A DNA stretch of 64,000 nt from Cymbidium sinense (taxonomy: Eukaryota; Streptophyta; Magnoliopsida; Asparagales; Orchidaceae), in assembly GCA_021442155.1 (NCBI GenBank), contig CM038216.1:83982945-84046944 (forward strand), given 5' to 3'. The position numbers and the translations under genes are program-made. Positions 22,170 to 34,456 of this stretch are shown here, one piece after another (the stretch's first letter is position 1; each line of letters starts with the position of its first letter). The notes below the pieces were generated by a model. It was not told the origin of the DNA. It saw only the letters and a list, made by a program, of their open reading frames with translations, and made no database searches.

Positions 22170-25100
22170 GGGGAAGTGAGGTAATCAAATGACCTCCTTG
22201 GGGCTAGCTGAAGCCTCGTGTTCCCGGGATGTCCATACTATATACCCATCACCATTCAATCTTATATAAATCAACACATGATTAGAGGAAAGAGAACTCA
22301 ACATTGATACACTTAAGCTATAAGCACATGCATTTCTTATGTATTTATAACTAGCATCATAAGACATATTATTATTCATTTATAAGCTTTTAAAAAATAC
22401 ATTTGGATTTAATAATTATAATAGCCACACATATATTAAATTAAATTAACACATACAAACTTACATAAAGGAAATCAATTTTATTTTACTTGATTCTGAA
22501 AAGATGGTTGCATGAATTCAAATGATATACCAAATTTAACATGATTGAAAAGAGGACAATGAAATATAAGCATGTGATTCATTCAACCAAACTAGTTCTT
22601 AAGGACAATCAAATCAAATAAGATTATTTAAAGCAAACTAAAGCTTCTTTATTAATTAAGTATGGATTTGATTTGATTTAAAGAGGAGAAGAGAAATCAT
22701 CACTTGCTTAAACTTATTCCCACATTAGTAATTTGATTTAATTTAAAGAAATCTAAGTAAGGGTGAATTAAGTTGAACACTTAATTAGATGAATTAATTA
22801 CCCTTACCTATGTCACCTTAAAGTGATTATCTAAATAATTATGAGACAACATGATATGCATGGAAAATAAACTTGCAATGATCCTAGAAAATAAAAGAGG
22901 CCTAATGCAATTGGCTTGTGATTAATAGTTAATTAGATTAATGAACTTAATTAATTACTCCTATGATTTTCCCATACATGGGGACCAACCATAATTTCAT
23001 TAAACTCTTTTTGGTGCATGATCTAACATCTCACGAGTGAGGGAGAATGGAGACTATTTGCCATTGCTCACTTGATCCGAGCTTACCCAAGCTTGGATCA
23101 ACTCCAAAAGGATCCCACACCTTCACGACATCGATAAGAGGGGATCCAACAATCAAGATCACATGATATGCAAGTTTTCTTCAAAAAGCTCGAACCAATT
23201 TTTTCTTAAGGATCATTTTGGAAGCATACCTCCCTTGAGCTAAAGACCGGTGGCTCGAAAGATTGATGAAGCTTCATCTAGTGGAGATGAAGCCCTATTG
23301 AGTAGCAATTGGATCAATTCCTCAATGTTCGCTTGGAAGGCTACGAACTGACGATTTGGAGCTCAACTTTGATCGAAGTCCCACCTCCGGTGCTTGGGAA
23401 GCTTGGGAGATGATTTGTTTTTGTTCGACGAGGCCTATGGAAGGTGCGTGCAAAGTTAATTTGAGTTTGATGGAGAAATGTGGAAGTTGGGTCAGAAATG
23501 GGAGTGTCCTATTTCGGGATGGACGGGAATGGCATTTTTTGATCGAGGAATGAGCTTAGGAGCTTAGGAAATGGCTCTAGTAGTTCATCTTGGGTAGCTA
23601 GGGCTCTGATGAATGATTTTTGTGTGTGTTTGAGTGGAAATGAGGGGGTGTATACCCCCTTCATCTTGATAGGATGGTGGGATCAGTTTTGGCTTCTAGT
23701 TACTGTCCGGCCATCTCAGGGACTCATGGGTGGCAGGGAAGAGGTGAGTTGGCTCAGCTTGGTTGGCTAAAGGTGTGGAGGCGGATGCCAAGGAGGAGTC
23801 ATGGGTGTCTTATGGGTTTTAGATGCTCCAATGGGTGGGGGTGAGGTGATTTCACCTCCCATGGGTCATGGACCACCCAACCACCCCATGGGTCCAGTTG
23901 GGCAGTGTCCTAGAGACCTAGGTGGACCATTGGGAGAGTACCAAGTGGCCAAGGAATGAAAATTACCACTTATATAAGTGATTTATCTCATGTGATGCCC
24001 TTGACCTAATAAGGATAGAATGATCATTTGGCATTAGATTCGATTTGGGTAGATTCTAAATGAGCCAAAAGTGGGTTAGCCTAAATTTCAAGTAATTGGA
24101 GTTGATTTGGTTAGGTTTGGCTCAATTTGACTCATTTAGGTCAAATTGGGTTAGGTTGGGTCAAGTTGACCAATGGGTAAATTGGGTCAAATCAAGGGTT
24201 AGGTCAAGTATATATGATTATTTGGGATGATTTGGTTCAATTGGTTTGGTTTAGTTTGGCTTAGATTTGATTTTGGCTCATTTGAATTCATTTAGGTCAA
24301 ATGGGTTAAGTTGACGAATTTGAAAAAAATTGGCCAAATTGGCTTGGGTTGGGTGTTGGTTTGGGTTAAGTTGACCAAACGAAGATTATTGTAGGCTTTG
24401 GTTTCAATTAATTTGGATTTGGTTCTGATTTAGGCCAACTTGAACCTTTAGGTCAATTTGGGCTAAATAGGTTTAATTGGGTCCAATCATGGCTTTGCTC
24501 AAGTTCAACAATCAATTTGGAATAAACTTGAGCCATTGGTTGCAATTAATTTGGTTTATATTTTGGTTTGACCCAATTTGGTCTTTTAGGTCAATTTGTA
24601 TTAACTTAGGTCAAGAGCCCAATTGGGTTTGGTTTGACTCAATTGAAGGTCAAGTCATATTCAAATATTGATTTTGTTTTGGTAAGAATCATTAGTTTCA
24701 AGGGATTTGGCTTTAGGTTTCAATTTGGCAAGTTTAGGTTCATATGGGTTAAGGGTTGACTTGAACAAATGACCAAGTTGACTTGGTTTGATCTAATTTA
24801 TGTCAATTGATCAACCTAAGGTGATCAACAATCATGATGGGAGGTTTTGATAGCTTGGTTCAATCTAATTTGGGTAGGATTAGAACTTGGCTGAATGAGT
24901 TCAAATTGGCCACATTGGGTAAAGGAGGCCAATTGGGTTTGAGCTTGATTTTGGGTTGAGTTTGATTTAGTTGAGTTTATATATGGATTTGGGATTGATA
25001 TATAAATTCAATTGCAATTAGCTTGGGTTCAAATGTGTTTTGGTTCATTTGAACATTTCAAGTCAAAATAATTAAGTTGGGTTTAACTTGAGTTGATTAT

Positions 25101-25925
25101 GGTTTGGCTTAATGATTGTAGATTTCATTTATATTTGTGAATATGATTGAAGGTATGATTGATTCATGAGAAAATCAATTTAATTTGTGTTTTGGAATGA
25201 AGGAATTTGTCTAAGTCCATGGAGTTGGGTCATGTGGCTTAGGTTTGGATTTTGATTTGGTTTGATATAGTTTTGATGATTTAAATGTATATTTCATTTA
25301 AATTTGTGAAGATGACTGAAAATATAATTGATTTTTAAGAAAATCAATTGAGTTTGACTTGATTTGGATTAAGATTTGGCTAAGTCTGTGGGATAGGTCA
25401 TATGGCTTAGGAAGGGTTTTGATTTAGTTTGATTTAGTTTTGATCATTTGAATGTAGATTTGATTTATATTTAGGAAGATGATTGAAGATATAAATTTAT
25501 TATGAGAAAATTAATTGATTTTGGATTGATTTGGATTAAGATTTGGCTAAGTCAATGGGATAGGTCATATGTCTTAGGAAGGGTTTCAAGTTTGGATTTG
25601 ATCATTGGGTTCAATCATTTGGTTTTGGATTTGGGTTTGGATTTGAATTTGAATTTGATGTTTGAATTGAACTTGAGGTTTCATTTCAAAAGGTGAACAT
25701 GGATTGGATTTGGGTTGTAGGGTAGGTGTATTATCCAAATCCCCAAGGCATAACCTACTCCTATGGTTAACACTTCTAAGTCTTTAGGATTCGATTAAGT
25801 GTTTACCTAATTATTAGATGTGCCTTATGACTAGGGAAGTCTTAGTGTCTAGAAGACTCCTAAGTCTAAGATGGGAAGATTGAATCCACACTCCAAAAGT
25901 GAGGTCAATAAGCCTTAGGCTCTAT
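22170..25925 (+). mobile_element. LTR-like block 1 of an old gypsy-type retrotransposon
   Basis: From about 22,380 the sequence runs parallel to 29,560-34,443 in the same order and orientation. Shared stretches include the words around 22,470/29,645 (ACATAAAGGAAA), the GATTAAT-GTTAATTA words at 22,920/30,120, the TTGGGTCAAGTTGACCAATGG-like part at 24,130-24,700/32,080-32,700, and the end at 25,745-25,915/34,260-34,435 (CCTACTCCTATGG, CTAACACTTCTAAGTCT). Order and length suggest long LTRs. No ORF is credible. 22,170-22,380 has no clear partner. About 70-base subrepeats lie at 25,115-25,520. Confidence 0.65.
25115..25520 (+). repeat. Tandem subrepeats of about 165-170 bp in LTR-like block 1
   Basis: Three units carry ATTTCATTTATATTTGTGAA, a GATTGAAGRTAT word and ATGAGAAAATCAATT, at about 25,120, 25,290 and 25,455. 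Counterparts of similar period lie at 33,290-34,040 in the second block. Confidence 0.7.
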
Positions 25926-25926
25926 A

Positions 25927-26181
25927 GTGTTTCCCTTGGAGATAGATGATTGGAAGATCGAGGCCAAGTTTCACATTATAGACTCGGATACATCTTTCAA
26001 TGTTTTGCTTGGGAGACCATGGATACATGAGAATGACTTAGTTCCATTCTATCTACATCAATGCATGGAGTTTATGAAAGGTGGGATCGTCTACTATGTC
26101 GAAGGAGATCTCAAGTCATTTACAGTTCACGAGGTCGGCATATATGAGGATGTGGCTTACTACCTCCCTCAAAATCAATAA
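25927..26181 (+). pseudogene. Ty3/gypsy protease-region remnant
   Basis: An 84-codon open frame encodes the distal part of a gypsy aspartic protease: KFHIIDSDTSFNVLLGRPWIHEN followed by LHQCMEF, a conserved plant gypsy signature (the hydrophobic-GRPWI-H motif after the flap). The catalytic D-[ST]-G lies upstream in intact elements and is absent here, since the frame starts directly after the LTR-like block. The gag and start of pol were therefore deleted. The frame ends at a stop at 26,179-26,181; traces of further polyprotein (EEEVEPDIRFHPQF at about 26,308) follow out of frame. Confidence 0.75.
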
Positions 26182-28560
26182 GTCTATTCTCACAAAATTG
26201 GCCAAAGTTTAAAAATAAAAAAATAAAAAGAAAAAGAAAGAGAAAAAAAAAGAAAAGAAAAGAGAAAATGAAAAAGAAATAAAATTTAGCGGAAATAGAC
26301 TTGGAGGAGGAAGTGGAGCCTGACATTAGATTCCACCCACAGTTCATTACTCCATTCGAATATATGGGTAGGATGACTTGACCTCCAACACGCAGAGGAA
26401 GAGGCCAATTCAGAGGCAGTCTCACGTGGTGAAAAACCTCATTATTGGTGTGGTGAAAATATTCTTATACATTTCTTGCCTTGATCTATCTCCCCTCCTT
26501 TCGGAAAAGAGAATAAATGAAAATAGAAATATATATAAAAATATAGGCCTTGTGTTAGGACACCACGTAGATCTGTAGATGTTCTTATTAAGATAATTGG
26601 GTACGAGATTGAGGAGAGGTGTACTATCTTGAGAGATAGAAGTCACCACCCTACAATGGACATAATCACCCAATAAGGACTCCTAAGGGCAATGGGTCCA
26701 GAGATTCTTTCCCTACTTTACATGGAAAAGTAAAGTAAGGTTTATTTTAAACTGGGTTCATTAAGTTCCCCACAGGGGCAAGTCCCCATAGCTAATTACA
26801 TCCCAAGGGACGGGATCCCTTATGAATACTCTATATTAAGGTAAATGATCGTTGTCTCCAAAAATTTCAATAGGTAGGACTATCAATCGATTAGTTTATT
26901 TTGGAAGATCAAATGGGATTGATCAAAGAGAGGGACTTATTATCGAAACCAAAAGAAAGATAAGTAGAGATACGATGTTAGGAAACCTAGTGAGCATCTG
27001 TGGTTGGGCTTTACATTTTTGAAATTGATTTAATTTGTTTGAGTTGAATTTTTCAATAGAAATTTTAGGCTTATGTTTCCACAACAGAAGATTAAAGAAA
27101 TGCTTAAGATGTGAGGATATATGATTATGGCCCACAAAGGGGAAAAGCAACCTTAGAACCTAAATCTTGGGATCTTTGGCGAGGGCGAAAAGAATAACCT
27201 AAATCTAAGGAGAAAATGGGTATTTTGTTTGCCTCCATAAGAGAGGACAAACCACCCGACTATTTGGACTTACAACTGCCTAGGGGTGGCCGCCAACTAA
27301 CTCCTCCAACAATTTTAAATTCATGTTGGTAACTCATATGCTTTATCCAAGATAGCTGGGCTGTTATTTATTTAGAAAGAGACCAAGTCCTTAAATCACT
27401 CCTTAGAGAGACTATATCATGCCTAAATGCTAAATGACAATTTAGATTTCATTTTATTTTCATTTTTGGACAATCATTTTGACTCAGGCTAATAGGATTC
27501 ATATGCTTAATGCATGAGAAATGAGATTATTAGCCAAAATCAGCGAGAAGGGAGGAGGTGTGTTTCCACCATGGCTCTCAATGGTCAAGCCAAGTTTCTC
27601 TGGCGAAGGTGGAAGCCCTCCAATCAAGAGTGAAAATAATATGCATTTGTGCATGATGTTATAAAACAAGTACTCATCCAGCTAAACGGTTGCTAATTCT
27701 TTTATCTTGATTTTTAACCTATGCTTTAGGTGAGGTTATGAGTTCTTTATTTTTAGTTTTGAATTGCTAAGTTTGGTAAAAGATTTATTTTTCCTAAGAG
27801 CCTAATCCACATCGAGGCCACACATAAAGCAAGGAAGAAACTAGGAAAAGGATGTCACTTAATGTAAGCTAAACAAATCACCAATCAATTTATAAAGCTA
27901 ATCGTAAAGAATAAGAGGCCATTGTGGTCAGGTACCACCACATAAACCAAAAAATAAATTGGGTAGCCGAGCTCTACCCTTATACAACCCAGATTACAAA
28001 TGAATTAAATACAATTAAGCAAGGAATTCATCATTATGGGGGTCTTCAAGCTTAATTTCTTCATTCTTCTTTTCTTCTTTCTTCTTCTTTTCTTCTTTCT
28101 TCTTTGGTTCCTTCTTTTGGATGGTTGGAAGGTGGATGCTACAAAGGCTTCACATGGTGAATAAGATGAGATCATATGACCAATGTTCATCCTAATCCCC
28201 AAAATAATCATTCCAAAGTCTTAATTGAAAAAATTTACATGAAAAGAAAAAGTAAATCTTGCTAACACCTGCAAAACAAAGGTTAGCTAAACAAATCACT
28301 AAATCCCAAGCATGTATATTGGACTTATCACCCACACATGGGTGACACAACTATTGGATTATTCTTTGGGGTATAAGCACCTACACAACCAAAGCATTTA
28401 TATTTTTATTTATTACAATGCCCCTTAAGCACAATCCCCTACAGAAGACAATGGTTAGACTAAGATCGCCCTACCATTCATTCTACACACAAAAACCTAA
28501 CATCCAGTCTAAAACATATATGACAAAATAAAAGCAATCATCAAATCATGCATCACCCTA
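26182..28560 (+). other. Decayed retroelement interior without a recognisable gene
   Basis: Between the protease remnant and the second LTR-like block I see only short broken frames. A purine-rich run lies at about 26,210-26,285 (A/G only for most of it) and a pyrimidine-rich run at about 28,055-28,118 (CTT/TTC words). Both could be traces of polypurine tracts or simple sequence growth. Amino acid traces near 26,300-26,360 resemble gypsy sequence downstream of protease. No RT or integrase motif was found. Confidence 0.45.
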
Positions 28561-31017
28561 ACCTAAAGCTAGAAGTGTTGACCTAGTCTAATGCGTGTGC
28601 TTTGGAGGTTTGTGTGTTATGCTTAGATATGGCTTTAAGTTAGAATTTCCTAAGAGTGAAACATGTTCAACTTAGAGGAGGGTTTCACTTAAGTGATTTA
28701 GTTGATTTGGGTTGATTTTATTTCATGGTTTGATTATGTTCAAGTGAATCATACAATTAATTATCCCTTTCCTTCCCTATCCTAAGGAATTTGTAAAGTA
28801 GATTCATGTTTTGGTTTTGTTTAGTGAATATTTTAATTAGGTGTTTTAATTAATCCTAAGTTTAGATGAACTCTAAACAAACCCATTCAAAAGAAAGGCA
28901 TTTTAAGATTAAACAAAATGAACCAAATTTACAAATCATACATCACTTCATTTCTTTCCCAACATGTATAACATGCGTATGGATGAGTCCTAAGCATATC
29001 TTTACATACAAATGAGAATGTTTAACACACTTTATGATTCATGCTAAGCAATTCATTTAAGAAAATTTGAAAGTTTATGATGCATGATTTTCATTAAGTA
29101 GAAAAGGGATTTCTTATCCAATTTTCACATGCACACATTAAAGTAGGAAAGGCATAAGTGAGTACAACTCCATTGTTATCCAGAGGTATAAGGTACAAGA
29201 CCTACTTATAGCTACTTAAAGCCTCACAACCTCGAGGTTGTCAAGACTAATATACCACTTTCCTTAAATACAAGCATGTGTACAAAAAAATGAATGGAAA
29301 AGAAAGAATGCAAAAATGTGTAAGTTGATTTATTTTGTTTATGAAATTTATTGTGCAAGCATAAGTATCCTTCTTAAGTGATAGTATTGAAATGAATAGG
29401 ATACGAAATTAGGAAACTGTTAAGTTCTTTTCAAATGAACCATACACCTTGCCAAATCCTAATCAAAACTTTGCTAAAAGAGAAGAGAAAGAAGACCTAC
29501 ACTATGCACATCTTTATATTTTACTCACATGCAAACTTATAATTAAGATATAAGTAACACACTTTCAGTTTGGATAATTGATTCATATATTTTGAAAATA
29601 AATAGCCACTCATATTCTTACTTTAGCCAACACATGCAATTTGACATAAAGGAAACATTTTCATTTTAAATTTGATTTTTGAAAATCATGGATGTATGAA
29701 ACCACATGAAATACATATTTAGCATGTTGGGGAAAGAACTAAAGTAATGAAAGCATGTTAACACATTCACTTCAATTAAATCCTAAAGACAATCTTACGA
29801 AATAAGAGAGCTTAAAGTAAATTAAAGTTTATTTAATATGATTTTTGGTTGATTTTAAATTTAATCTAATTTTGAAAATGTTGATTGAGTTTGCTATTCC
29901 TAACTCATTCCCACATGTGTTTGACTTTTTTGTTTAATTTTTAGATGATTAGATTCATTTTAGATTTTGATTAGGTTAAGGTATGAATTAAACATATTAA
30001 TTACCTACATCACACCTAGTTAACCAAATTATTATGAGCCAATGAGATGACATAAAACCTCACAAGGAATTTAAATTTGCAATGCACCTTAGGAAGAAAA
30101 GGGCCTAAAGTAATTTGGCTCATGATTAATGGTTAATTAAGCTAAGGGGTTTAACTTAAGTAATTTCAAAACACCCCTCACACATATGAGTTGAGCTTTA
30201 TTTTCCTTAATTGAACTTAGGCTCTTGAACACCTAAGAATCTACCCAAAGTAGATTAATTAAGTTTTGGAGAATTTTAAAAATTTTAAGAAATTAATTAA
30301 GTGGGTAATTAGTGAATTAGCCCTTAATTAAGAGATGATTAGGAAGAAAAAGGGGCTTTATTGAATAGCTTAGGGGAAATGCCCCAAAATTATTCACTAA
30401 ATCTCTTATTTAGTTGATAAAACCTTAATCAACTTCAATAAGGGATTAAAACACTAATCAAACTGTTAATTAACCTTAATTACATAAAGGGGTAATTAGG
30501 AAATACATTAGCAATTCCCCCAATTAAGCAATCAATAAATCCCAAGAAAATTAGGGGAGGCAGAAGTAATCCCCTAAAATATACCCAAGAAGTTTGAGAT
30601 TAATCAATGGATTAATTATGAAATAATTAGTAAATTAATATTTCTAATAAAACCTAAAATCAGAGAAAGATAATATTAAAAATCCATTAAAACAAATTTT
30701 AGAATATTCTAGATTGAATTATTTTTCAGTGAAAATTTACATCATATTTTTTTTATTTTTCTTTAAAGAGATATGAATTTTTGAAGTTTAGAGGATTAAT
30801 TAGAATTATTTAAAACCTAATTAATCCTTTAATCTAGTGGCATGACATGCGGGCGGCTGAGTAAGATACTCTTTCCACGCGTGAGGCGCGACTTAAGTGT
30901 GTCACATAGCTCATAGCATCGGTGCTACATGGTTTTGTATCCGTTGTTCGATCAAGGATCGACAACGAATTAACACATGATTTTAATAGGTGAAATAGGA
31001 TTTAAAACATGTGTTTA

Positions 31018-31060
31018 ATCTCGACCGTCCATCCAAAATGCACGGATGGACGGTCGAGAT
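31018..31060. other. Perfect 17-bp inverted repeat (hairpin) in LTR-like block 2
   Basis: ATCTCGACCGTCCATCC at 31,018-31,034 is followed by a 9-base spacer and its exact reverse complement at 31,044-31,060. Arms without mismatch stand out in a region otherwise full of mutations. It could be a recent insertion footprint, a structured RNA segment, or a retained element of the LTR. I do not see it in block 1. Confidence 0.9.
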
Positions 31061-33289
31061 CATCCCTGTTCTTCCCTAAAGAATAATGGAGACCGTCCAC
31101 TTTCAAAGGGAAGATCTGAGCTCGATCAAGCTTGATTGGAATGAAACTTTGCACACACCATCTAACCCTAATGACAATCACATCTAACAGTTGAAATTTC
31201 ATTCCATTAAACTTTTTTTCACAAAGGACCAAAACACATGGAGTTTAGTGGTCAAAAAATGTCTAACCTCATGGAGGACCTTCGTCTGGTTGAGACAAAG
31301 CTGTGGTAAAAGTATTAGTTCCTGAGGTTGAGAAGATTTCTCTATGGACCAACCCCTCCTTAGCTCCCTTGCGGCTTTGATGGAATTATACCTACCCTTG
31401 CCTTTGGAACTTTAGAGAGAGCTTAGGCAAGCTTAACTTGGCCTTCTGGTGGAGTGTGCAAAAGCAATTGAGTTGATTTTGAGTGTGGAAAAAGTTTGCC
31501 AATCTATGGAGCTCCCTTATTTTTAAAGAATGAAAACCAAGAAATGCGAAATTCAAATCACTTATAGTGAGCTTAGGATCACTCTAAGATGGGTCCTAAC
31601 ACTCTCCCTTACTGAATCGATAATGAGGAAGTTAGAATTGAAGTGAATTAGGAAGAGTATATCTCCCCCTATGGCAATCAGACGGTCAAAGCTATGTTTT
31701 CCATTTTGATCCAATTGGCAAGATTAAAAGGGTTGTTTGAGCTATTAGAAGTTTTCACATGGTCAATTTGGGCTAAGGAGTGAAGTGGTAACCTCTCATG
31801 TGCTTCAAAATAAGTAGAGGGAAGTTTTCCATATGGCCAATTTCAACCATGTGCTCGGTTTCATCCTTAGTTCAATTTGGGCTGACCCAAACCCATTGGG
31901 TTGGGTGCACCACCTTCCATAGGGTCTACTTGACCTATTAGGTAGGTATCAAGTTGGTATGAAGTGGACTTGACCAAATTCCTCATGGATTTGACCAAAA
32001 TTTGTTTTATGGCCTAGGGGTAAAATTTTCATTTAGCTAATTTTTGAATTTGAATATGTTAGGTATGTTGAGAAAATAGGTTTGGCCAAGTTTCATTGGA
32101 TTTGGAGTTCATTTGGTATGGTTTGGCTCATGTTGACCCATTTAGATCAAAATGGATCAACTTGGGTAAAGTTGACCAATTGGTGGTCAAACCAAGGATT
32201 GGGTCAAGTTCATGACCATTTGAAATGTTTTGGTGGCTTTGGTTTGATTCAATTTGGTTTAGGTTTGAATTTGGCTCATATGACTTCATCTAGGTCAAAT
32301 GGGTCAAGTTGACCATTTGACCCATTTATTTGAGCTAGGTCATGGTTAAGTTTGGGTTTGGTTAGTCATATGAAGTGTATTAGTATCCTTGTTTCCAATC
32401 AATTCTAGTTGAGTTTGAATTTGGCTCAACATGACCCCTTTAGGTCAAGTTGGGTTCAAGGTCAATTGGGCTAGGTTAGGTCTAGTGGCCAATTGGTCAA
32501 GTTCAACAAGTGAACTTGAACCATTGGTTTCAATCAATTTGGCTTAGGTCAAGTTTTGGCACATTTTGACTTTTAGGTCAAGTTGGGTCAACTTGGGTCA
32601 AGTGGAAAATTGGGTTAGGTTTGGCTCAAATATTGACTTGGTCAAGTTCAAACATAGGTCATGAATGAACTTAGATCAATGGTTTCAATCAATTTGGTCT
32701 ATGGTGGATTTTGCTATGTTAGGTTTCGTTTTGGCTAAGAGTTGACTTGGTCAACCTTAAGGTTTGACTTGGTTTGACCCAATTTGGGTGATTCTCATGA
32801 TGATTGTTGATCATGATGAGAGGCATAGGTGAGTTTGATTCAATCCAATTCGGTTAGGATTAGAAATTGGCTCATAAGGGTACTTTAGGTTTCTTTGGGT
32901 CAAGTGGGCCTAAGTGGGTCAAATGGCTTGGTGAAAGCTTGATTTGAGTTTGATTGAACTTGTATATGGACTTATGATGAAATATAAATCCATTTCCAAT
33001 TGGTTTTAAGTCAAATGGGTTTTGATTCATTTAACAATTTCATATTCAAAGGAAGAACATCAATGGATTTGGGGTTTGATTTTTGAATTTAGTTTTGATT
33101 TAGTGATTGAAGTTTGTATTTATATTTGGATTCATGATTGTAGGGTTGATTGAATCATGAAGAAAAATTAAGAGTTTGGCTTGATTTGAAGTTGCTTTGG
33201 CTAAGTTCAAGACTTTGACTTGAGAAGCTTAGGTTGGATTTTGAGTGGATTTGAGTTTGATTTTTGGAATTGGTTTTGATTGTTTGAAT

Positions 33290-34040
33290 TTATATTTCAT
33301 TTATATATGTGAATATAAACGAGAATATAGATGGGTCATGAGAAAATTTCAAGGATTATAAGTGATTTGATTATGATATAGGCTAAGTCTTTTAAGAGGA
33401 AATTTAAAGGACTTAGAAAATTTTTGGAGTTTTGAGCTTGAATTTTGGATTTAGTTTGATTGATTTATATTCATATTTCATTTATATATGTGAATATAAA
33501 TGAGAATATAAATGAGATATGAGAAAATCCCATGAATTTGAATTGATTTGAACATGATTTAGGCTAAGTCCTTAAGAGGGAAATTTTAATTTGGAATTTT
33601 AATTTGGACTTAATAAGGATTTTAAATTTGGAATTTTAATTTGGAAAATCCTTAAAAGGCTAAGTCCTTTTTAGGGATTTTCCTAACACCCCTAAATCAA
33701 TCAAATGAAATATATATAAGGACTTAAGAAGGATTTTAAATTTCGAATTTTAATTTTTGGATTTGATTTGATTGATTTATATATATTTCATTTATATATG
33801 TGAATATAAATGAGAATATACATTAGTTATGAGAAAATCCCATGAATTTGAATTGGTTTGCATTTGATTTTGGCTAAGTCCATGAAGAAAAATTTAAAGG
33901 ACTTAAGAAATTTTATGAATTGACTTTTAATTTTGAGTTTAGTTTGATTGGTTTGAATTTATATTACATTTATATATTTGAATATAAATGAGAATATAAA
34001 TGAATTATGAGAAAATCTCATGATTTTGAATTTTTTTAGA
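33290..34040 (+). repeat. Tandem subrepeats of about 180 bp in LTR-like block 2
   Basis: The word CATTTATATATGTGAATATA recurs at about 33,297, 33,478, 33,789 and 33,967 (last with one change), each followed by GAGAATATA and ATGAGAAAAT, then GGCTAAGTCC or similar. Spacings are about 181, 311 and 178 bases; the longer one contains an extra stretch with repeated GGAATTTTAATTTGG words (33,580-33,720). Confidence 0.8.
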
Positions 34041-34437
34041 TCATGATTTAGGTTAAGTCCTTAAATGAAGATTAAGGACTTAAGAAAGATTTGGACTTAG
34101 GAATTTCATTCATAGTTTCAATCATGGATTTGAATCATGAATTTCAATCACATGGAGTTGATTTGAGCTTTGAGAAAATCAAATCAGATTAATTTGGAGT
34201 TTGACTTGAAGGAAGGAAGGAGAGGAATGGTTCAAGCTAAGGGTAGGCAAATTTTCCTAACACCCCTAAGGCATGACCTATTCCTATGGCTAACACTTCT
34301 AAGTCTCTACGGCTAGGTTGAGTGTCCACCTAATCACTAGATGTGTATTATGACTAAGGAACTCTTAAAGTCTAAGAGAAGTCCTATGTCTAAGTTGGAG
34401 GGGTTGAGAGCTCATTCTAAAAATAAGGTCAATAAAA

Positions 34438-34456
34438 GGCGCCCAATTGGTGTGGT
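34438..34456 (+). promoter_or_regulatory. Primer-binding-site-like sequence after LTR-like block 2
   Basis: AGGCGCCCAATTGGTGTGG follows directly on the end of the LTR-like block. Plant gypsy primer binding sites often begin TGGCGCC, the complement of a tRNA 3' end, where reverse transcription starts. The first base is A instead of T and the tRNA partner is not established. It supports + orientation for this block. Confidence 0.5.

Larger units (their letters stand above)
28560..34443 (+). mobile_element. LTR-like block 2 of an old gypsy-type retrotransposon
   Basis: From about 29,560 to 34,443 it repeats block 1 (22,380-25,925) in order and orientation, but is longer through local expansions. 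It ends with AGGTCAATAAAA, and a primer-binding-site-like sequence follows at once, as expected for a 5' LTR on the + strand. The left boundary is uncertain: 28,560-29,560 has no clear partner in block 1. It contains a perfect 17-bp hairpin (31,018-31,060) and tandem subrepeats (33,290-34,040). No gene is credible. LTRs of this size are known in Ogre/Tat elements. Confidence 0.62.

Noticed and set aside
23356..23553. 65-codon frame with a protein-like composition (GAWEAWEMI...)
   Set aside because: Inside LTR-like block 1; the parallel part of block 2 is not open, and there are no splice or promoter signs.
24477..24671. Open frames with Trp/Leu/Gly/Phe in the TTGGGTCAA-rich parts (also 25,502-25,696 and 32,082-32,312)
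   Set aside because: They follow from the repetitive words of the LTR-like blocks and are not conserved between the blocks.
28005..28211. 68-codon minus frame with a Lys/Arg run
   Set aside because: The basic run is the reverse of a CTT/TTC simple repeat; no domain is visible.
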